Shown here: piece by piece, positions 6,461-9,917 of the stretch
Numbering within the stretch: position 1 is the first letter of the stretch
Layout: every line of letters begins with the position of its first letter
Source of the DNA: an uncultured Clostridia bacterium
Lineage (GTDB): Bacteria; Bacillota; Clostridia; Christensenellales; Borkfalkiaceae
Assembly (NCBI GenBank): GCA_947581885.1
Contig: CANPWF010000052.1
Coordinates: forward strand, 1 to 9,917
Direction: 5' to 3'
DNA length: 9,917 nucleotides
Position numbers and translations under genes: made by a program
Notes under the pieces: model-generated
The model's input: only the letters and a program-made list of their open reading frames with translations
Told to the model about the DNA's origin: nothing
The model's database searches: none

Positions 6461-7460
6461 CACCCTTGCACTCGTCGATCTCGAAAGGATAAAAGCGAAC
6501 GCCCGCGCCGTCGTCGAGCACTGTAAAAAGCCGCTCATCGCCGTCGTGAAGGACGACGCGTACGGGCACGGCGCACCTTTCGTCGCCCATGCCCTTCACC
6601 AAATCGCCATGATGTTCGCCGTCGCGGATACGGCGGAAGGGATCGCCCTCCGCCTTGCGGGGGAAGAGAAGGATATCCTCGTTTTAACCCCGCCCGCGAG
6701 CGTTGAGGAAGCCGAACGGCTCCTTCTCTACGATCTTACGGGGACGCTCTCCTCCCGCACCGCCCTGCACCTCTTTGCCGAGGCGGGGAAAGGGTGCGGA
6801 AGAGCCCCCCGCGTGCACCTCGCCGTGAACACGGGCATGAACCGCTACGGGTTCCGCCCCGAGCGCGTGCTCTTCGCCGCAAGGGAGGCGAGGGAGGAAG
6901 GGCTTCTCGTCGAAGGGGCGTTCTCCCATCTCTATCAAGCGGAGAACGAACGGGCGCGAAGAGAACAGACAAGGCTGTTTCAAATCGCCTTCTCCCATGT
7001 GAAGGAAGTGTTCCCCCAGAGCATTTCCCACTTGGCGGCATCGGGCGGGCTCGGAAAGGATCAATCCGACGCTGTGCGGGCGGGGCTCGCCCTGTACGGC
7101 TATCTCCCCGCGGGGGCACCGCCGATCGATGTGAAGCCCGCGATGAGGGTGTACTCCTTCGTCTCGCACGCCTGCACGCAGACGGGCGGCGGCGCGGGAT
7201 ATGCTCCCGCCAAAAAAGATGCCCTTCGAAAGAGGATGTTTACTCTTCGGGCGGGGTACGGCGACGGGCTCTTCCGCGCGGGACTTCCCATCGCGGAGGG
7301 GAAACTGTGCATGGACGCGTCCGTCTGTCTCGGGCGGGCGAAATTCGGGGAGAGAAAGCTCCTCATCGACGATTTTGCCGCCTATGCGAAGGAGCACGGC
7401 ACCACGGCGTACGAAGTTCTCGTGCGTGTCGGGCGGAGCGCGGAGAGAAGATATGTGTGA
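6456..7460 (+). CDS. alr: alanine racemase
   Basis: Alanine racemase converts L- to D-alanine for peptidoglycan with pyridoxal phosphate (PLP). The PLP lysine is Lys32 in VVKDDAYGHG (usually VVKADAYGHG). The substrate-binding segment VNTGMNRYGF (124-133), Arg208 in RAGLALYG, the second catalytic residue Tyr268 in AGYGDG, and CMD (285-287) are all in place. At 334 residues it is shorter than the usual 360-390, mainly in the C-terminal barrel after CMD, but the family end YEVLVRVG is present, so it looks complete. An in-frame TAG at 6450-6452 makes ATG 6456 the first possible start, and the family N-terminus begins there. No Shine-Dalgarno precedes it, and the ATG lies in an inverted repeat. 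The stop overlaps the next gene by 8 bases. Confidence 0.93.
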   Translation: MRTLALVDLERIKANARAVVEHCKKPLIAVVKDDAYGHGAPFVAHALHQIAMMFAVADTAEGIALRLAGEEKDILVLTPPASVEEAERLLLYDLTGTLSSRTALHLFAEAGKGCGRAPRVHLAVNTGMNRYGFRPERVLFAAREAREEGLLVEGAFSHLYQAENERARREQTRLFQIAFSHVKEVFPQSISHLAASGGLGKDQSDAVRAGLALYGYLPAGAPPIDVKPAMRVYSFVSHACTQTGGGAGYAPAKKDALRKRMFTLRAGYGDGLFRAGLPIAEGKLCMDASVCLGRAKFGERKLLIDDFAAYAKEHGTTAYEVLVRVGRSAERRYV

Positions 7461-7983
7461 AAGCAAGCGCGAATGGCGCGTCGTTGCAAAGAATTTGCGG
7501 GAATCGCTCTCTTCCGAGGAGAAGGACGAAAGGATCGCCCGCCATGTTCTCTCGTCTTATTTCATGCAGGCGGAAAGTTTTTTCGTTTACCTCTCCTTCG
7601 GGAGCGAAGTCGGCACAAAAGAACTCATCTCCGAACTTCTTGCGCGGGGAAAGAGGGTATGCGTGCCGCGGATCTCGGGGAAGGAAATGCTCGCCGTGCC
7701 CTATTCGGACAAGCTCGTCGAGGGCGTTCATCATATTTTACAGCCCGAGACGGGGGAAGATACCTTTTGCGAAGTGACGCTTTGCCCCCTTCTTCTCGCG
7801 GATAAAGAGGGAACGCGCCTCGGCTACGGCGGGGGATATTACGACAGGTACTTTTCCTCCCACCCCCAAACGGTGCGGGTGGGGCTGATGTATGCGGGAC
7901 AAGCGGTGGAACTTCTTCCGAAAGCTCTGCATGACATCCCATTGCAGTACGCCTTCACCGAAGAGGGCGAGAGGAAGTTTTAG
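7453..7983 (+). CDS. fau: 5-formyltetrahydrofolate cyclo-ligase (5,10-methenyl-THF synthetase)
   Basis: This enzyme uses ATP to turn 5-formyl-THF into 5,10-methenyl-THF, returning a storage and by-product folate to one-carbon metabolism. The family signature LGYGGGYYDRY occupies 123-133. The N-terminal basic helix (REWRVVAKNLRESLS), the VYLSFGSEVGT segment (45-55) and CVPRI (70-74) fit the fold. The 176-residue length is normal for bacterial members, also called YgfA, FthC or YqgN. The ATG at 7453 overlaps the alr end by 8 bases and has GGAG at 7442-7445, seven bases away. The frame is open further upstream, but only through alr. The gene probably shares the alr transcript. Confidence 0.92.
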   Translation: MCESKREWRVVAKNLRESLSSEEKDERIARHVLSSYFMQAESFFVYLSFGSEVGTKELISELLARGKRVCVPRISGKEMLAVPYSDKLVEGVHHILQPETGEDTFCEVTLCPLLLADKEGTRLGYGGGYYDRYFSSHPQTVRVGLMYAGQAVELLPKALHDIPLQYAFTEEGERKF

Positions 7984-8000
7984 TTTACATCGGAGGCAAT

Positions 8001-8693
8001 ATGGTCGAGAAGAAAAAATTCGATCCCGAACCCAAGGGTTGGAAACTCTTTTGGCGGACGCAGAGGGAATGCTGGCGGCACATGCTTCTCCCGTACCTCA
8101 TGTACCTTTTCATGGGGCTGGGCATGCTCGCCGTGCAGGCGATCCCTTCCAAGGATCCGAACGTCGTCGCAACGCCGTTGAAGGTCATTCTCGGTGTGGT
8201 CTGTTTGATCTTTCCCGCCTTCCTCAACGGGCACCTTGCGTATTTGACGGGAAAGGAACATTACGATTACTATCTTACGGGCTGTTTGCACCGCCGCAAC
8301 AAGGTGTTCGGCATCGAATCGGGCGGAGATCACCGCGTCGAACGCGAATACGCCCCTTGGAAGGGATTTCTCATCGGGCTGTGCATCGCCTCGCCCGTCC
8401 TCGTGTTCGGGACGCTTACGGGCATTTGGTACAACGCCTTTGCCCTCGTGCAGATCATCGTCGCGGGGTGGTCTATCCTTCCCCTCACATGGTTCGAGAC
8501 CCGCCCCGTCGAAGAGCGGGTGGGGCTGTGCGTGAGCCCGTTCTATTCCCTTCTCTTCGCGCTTTTGCCCATCGTGGTGAGCGGCGTGATGTACATCGTC
8601 GGCGCGATGGTGGAGAAAAACAGAAAGGCGGCGCAGCAAGAGCGTGCCGATAAAGTCGCCGAACTCGCCGAGAAGGCGAGGAAGAACAAATGA
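8001..8693 (+). CDS. unrecognised membrane protein with about five transmembrane segments
   Basis: I do not recognise a family for this 230-residue protein. Hydrophobic segments are at about 28-48, 61-81, 121-141, 144-164 and 181-203. A soluble loop (82-120) is rich in His, Tyr and Arg (EHYDYYLTG, CLHRRNK), and the last 25 residues form a strongly charged Lys/Glu/Ala helix. There is no signal peptidase site, catalytic motif or transporter signature that I can name. With five segments, the basic N- and C-terminal tails would lie on opposite sides of the membrane, so one segment may be re-entrant. The start at 8001 has GGAGG at 7992-7996, and the stop overlaps the rsmD start (ATGA), so it is co-transcribed and probably translationally coupled with rsmD. 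Codon use looks like its neighbours. It may be a lineage-specific gene. Confidence 0.82.
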   Translation: MVEKKKFDPEPKGWKLFWRTQRECWRHMLLPYLMYLFMGLGMLAVQAIPSKDPNVVATPLKVILGVVCLIFPAFLNGHLAYLTGKEHYDYYLTGCLHRRNKVFGIESGGDHRVEREYAPWKGFLIGLCIASPVLVFGTLTGIWYNAFALVQIIVAGWSILPLTWFETRPVEERVGLCVSPFYSLLFALLPIVVSGVMYIVGAMVEKNRKAAQQERADKVAELAEKARKNK

Positions 8694-9223
8694 GGATCAT
8701 CGCGGGAAAATTCCGCGGGAAGAAGCTCGCCGCATTCGACGGGAACGCCGTCCGCCCCACCCCCGATCGGGTGAAGGAATCTCTCTTTCAGATCCTGTCC
8801 GCCCGCCTCAACGGAGCGCGGGTGCTCGATTTGTTTGCGGGGAGCGGCGCACTCGGGATCGAAGCCCTCTCCCGCGGGGCGAGGGAAGTCGTGTTCAACG
8901 ACAGTTCTTCCGAGAGCCGCCTTCTTCTCAAAAAGAATCTCGCGTCCGTCGGGGTGCAGGCGACGGTGTTGCCCATGGACTTTTCGGCTTGCCTTTCTTC
9001 CGTCGCGCCGCCCTTCGATGTGATCTTCTGCGACCCGCCTTACCGCGAAGATCTCGCCGAAGAAATTCTTTCGACGATCAAAAAGCGCGAACTCTTATCC
9101 GAGGGCGGCGTGGTCGTCTATGAGAGCGAACGGGACGAAAATGCCCCAATGGGGTGGGAAATTTTTGATAAAAGAGGATACGGGCGGACGAAGATCGCCC
9201 TGTTTTCGAGGAGCTTGGTATGA
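8690..9223 (+). CDS. rsmD: 16S rRNA (guanine-966-N2)-methyltransferase RsmD
   Basis: RsmD methylates N2 of G966 in 16S rRNA during small-subunit assembly, using S-adenosylmethionine. The 177-residue protein has the full set of family marks: MRIIAGKFRGKKL at the start, RPTPDRVKESLFQIL (22-36), motif I VLDLFAGSGALGIEALSRGA (45-64), and the catalytic DPPY at 115-118. The length is usual for the family. The ATG overlaps the stop of the membrane protein gene, with GAGGA at 8678-8682 as the Shine-Dalgarno. The end overlaps the coaD start (ATGA). The rsmD-coaD order is common in Firmicutes. Confidence 0.95.
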   Translation: MRIIAGKFRGKKLAAFDGNAVRPTPDRVKESLFQILSARLNGARVLDLFAGSGALGIEALSRGAREVVFNDSSSESRLLLKKNLASVGVQATVLPMDFSACLSSVAPPFDVIFCDPPYREDLAEEILSTIKKRELLSEGGVVVYESERDENAPMGWEIFDKRGYGRTKIALFSRSLV

Positions 9224-9699
9224 AAAAAGCAGTGTTTGCGGGCACGTTCGATCCGTTCACCGTCGGGCACGAGGATACGGTAAAAAAGAGCCTTCTTCTC
9301 TTCGATGAAGTCGTTATCGCCGTCGCCGAAAACAAGCGCAAACAGACGATGTTCTCCGCCGAAGAGCGGGCGAAGATGATCGAAGAGGTCTTTGAAAAAC
9401 AGCCCCGCGTGCACGTCGAGATTTGGGACGGCGCGATCGCCGATCTTCTCCGAAAAGAAAATACGCCCTTCTATGTGCGGGGGGTGAGAAATGCCCGCGA
9501 TTTCGAATACGAGACGGAGGATCTATACGCGAGCCTCGACCTCTTCCCCGAACTCGTCGCGGTGTATCTTCCCGCCGACAAGGAGCGGGCGTATGTAAGT
9601 TCCACCCTCGTAAAAAACTGTATCGCATTTCAAAAACCGTATACGAAGTACGTCCCCGAAGCCGTCGCTGCGTTTCTTGACGGCAAGCGGAAAGGATAA
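9220..9699 (+). CDS. coaD: phosphopantetheine adenylyltransferase (PPAT)
   Basis: CoaD transfers AMP from ATP to 4'-phosphopantetheine, the next-to-last step of coenzyme A synthesis. The 159 residues match the family length. The nucleotidyltransferase motif TxGH is Thr14-Val-Gly-His17, preceded by AGTFDPF (7-13). YVRGVRNARDFEYE (85-98) is the substrate-binding segment, with Arg87 and Arg90, and VSSTLVK (126-132) corresponds to the ISSTxVR motif. The start overlaps the rsmD stop and has GAGGAG at 9208-9213, six bases away. Twelve bases separate its stop from the next gene, so transcription probably continues. Confidence 0.97.
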   Translation: MKKAVFAGTFDPFTVGHEDTVKKSLLLFDEVVIAVAENKRKQTMFSAEERAKMIEEVFEKQPRVHVEIWDGAIADLLRKENTPFYVRGVRNARDFEYETEDLYASLDLFPELVAVYLPADKERAYVSSTLVKNCIAFQKPYTKYVPEAVAAFLDGKRKG

Positions 9700-9711
9700 A
9701 AGGTAAGAAAG

Positions 9712-9917
9712 ATGTTTGTGAAGCGTCAACATATCCCCTCGCCCGAGGAGATCCGCGCCGAGCTCCCGCTTCCCGTAAAACTCACCGCCCTCAAAGCGGA
9801 GAGGGACGGGCTCGTGAAGGACGTCATCGCGGGGCGGTCGAAAAAATTCCTCGTCATCGTGGGGCCCTGTTCCGCCCATGAGAGCGCACCCGTGCTCGAA
9901 TATGTGCGGCGGCTCGG
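9712..9917 (+). CDS. 3-deoxy-7-phosphoheptulonate (DAHP) synthase, class I AroFGH type, N-terminal part
   Basis: The gene runs off the right edge; 68 codons are visible. DAHP synthase condenses phosphoenolpyruvate with erythrose 4-phosphate, the first step to chorismate and the aromatic amino acids. IPSPEEIRAELPL (8-20) and especially LVIVGPCSAHESAPVLEYVRRL (47-68) match the N-terminus and first barrel strand of the E. coli AroF/G/H type. In that type GPCSIHD begins the active-site scaffold, and the Cys of GPCS is a metal ligand. The ATG at 9712 has AAGG at 9700-9703, eight bases away. The gene follows coaD by 12 bases. The feedback amino acid (Phe, Tyr or Trp) cannot be judged from this part, so no specific symbol is given. 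Confidence 0.88.
   Translation, partial: MFVKRQHIPSPEEIRAELPLPVKLTALKAERDGLVKDVIAGRSKKFLVIVGPCSAHESAPVLEYVRRL

Noticed and set aside
7201..7452. Upstream extension of the 5-formyl-THF cyclo-ligase
   Set aside because: It would overlap the C-terminal quarter of alr. ATG 7453 has a Shine-Dalgarno and gives the usual length.
8244..8273. Promoter-like TTGACG-N18-TACTAT inside the membrane protein gene
   Set aside because: The match is fair, but the bases simply encode LTG and a Tyr-rich run. There is no start codon nearby, and rsmD is already coupled to the upstream gene. Kept only as a remote possibility for an internal rsmD-coaD promoter.
1..9917. Search for CRISPR arrays, tRNAs, insertion sequences, attachment sites or defence genes
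   Set aside because: No regular spaced repeats, cloverleaf-like sequence, transposase/integrase motifs or toxin-antitoxin-like small genes were seen; the space is almost fully taken by housekeeping genes.

Overview
The window looks like part of a chromosome from a GC-rich member of the Clostridia (Firmicutes/Bacillota). Three things point there: the gene order dgt-like / dnaG / rpoD / trmK / nif3, the yqfN-yqfO-like pair directly after the primary sigma factor gene, and the rsmD-coaD pair. Codons strongly favour G or C at the third position and genes are packed almost without gaps. A deep-branching, mostly uncultured clostridial order is possible, but the sequence alone does not fix the lineage. 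All genes are on the + strand. I see no tRNA, rRNA, CRISPR, transposase, phage or defence gene.

Region 1 (1-297) is the C-terminal part of a FabG-like short-chain dehydrogenase. Region 2 (298-416) is the longest gap. It holds a possible promoter with a direct/inverted repeat, followed by a terminator-like hairpin with a T-run that ends only 16 bases before the next gene. Region 3 (417-6424) is a tight run of six genes: a dGTPase-like HD hydrolase, DNA primase, the primary sigma factor, the tRNA m1A22 methyltransferase TrmK, a Nif3/YqfO dinuclear-metal protein, and a coiled-coil zinc-ribbon protein. Three junctions are ATGA overlaps and one is a 23-base overlap, so translation is probably coupled. 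The set joins replication start, nucleotide control and transcription in the manner of the macromolecular-synthesis operon.

Region 4 (6456-9917) starts with alanine racemase and continues with 5-formyltetrahydrofolate cyclo-ligase, an unrecognised five-segment membrane protein, RsmD, CoaD and the start of a DAHP synthase. It is again closely spaced or overlapping, and serves cell wall, folate, ribosome, CoA and aromatic amino acid supply.

The genes themselves are ordinary housekeeping genes, and I did not find a new multi-gene system. The most interesting signal is at the two transcription-unit starts. The alr ATG has an in-frame stop two codons upstream, no Shine-Dalgarno, a promoter-like element placed so that transcription would begin at or next to the ATG, and a perfect 8-bp hairpin that contains the ATG. 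The leader of the dgt-dnaG-rpoD unit shares an 11-base block (10 of 11 identical) at its predicted -10 region and also has a poor Shine-Dalgarno, whereas all internal genes have good ones.
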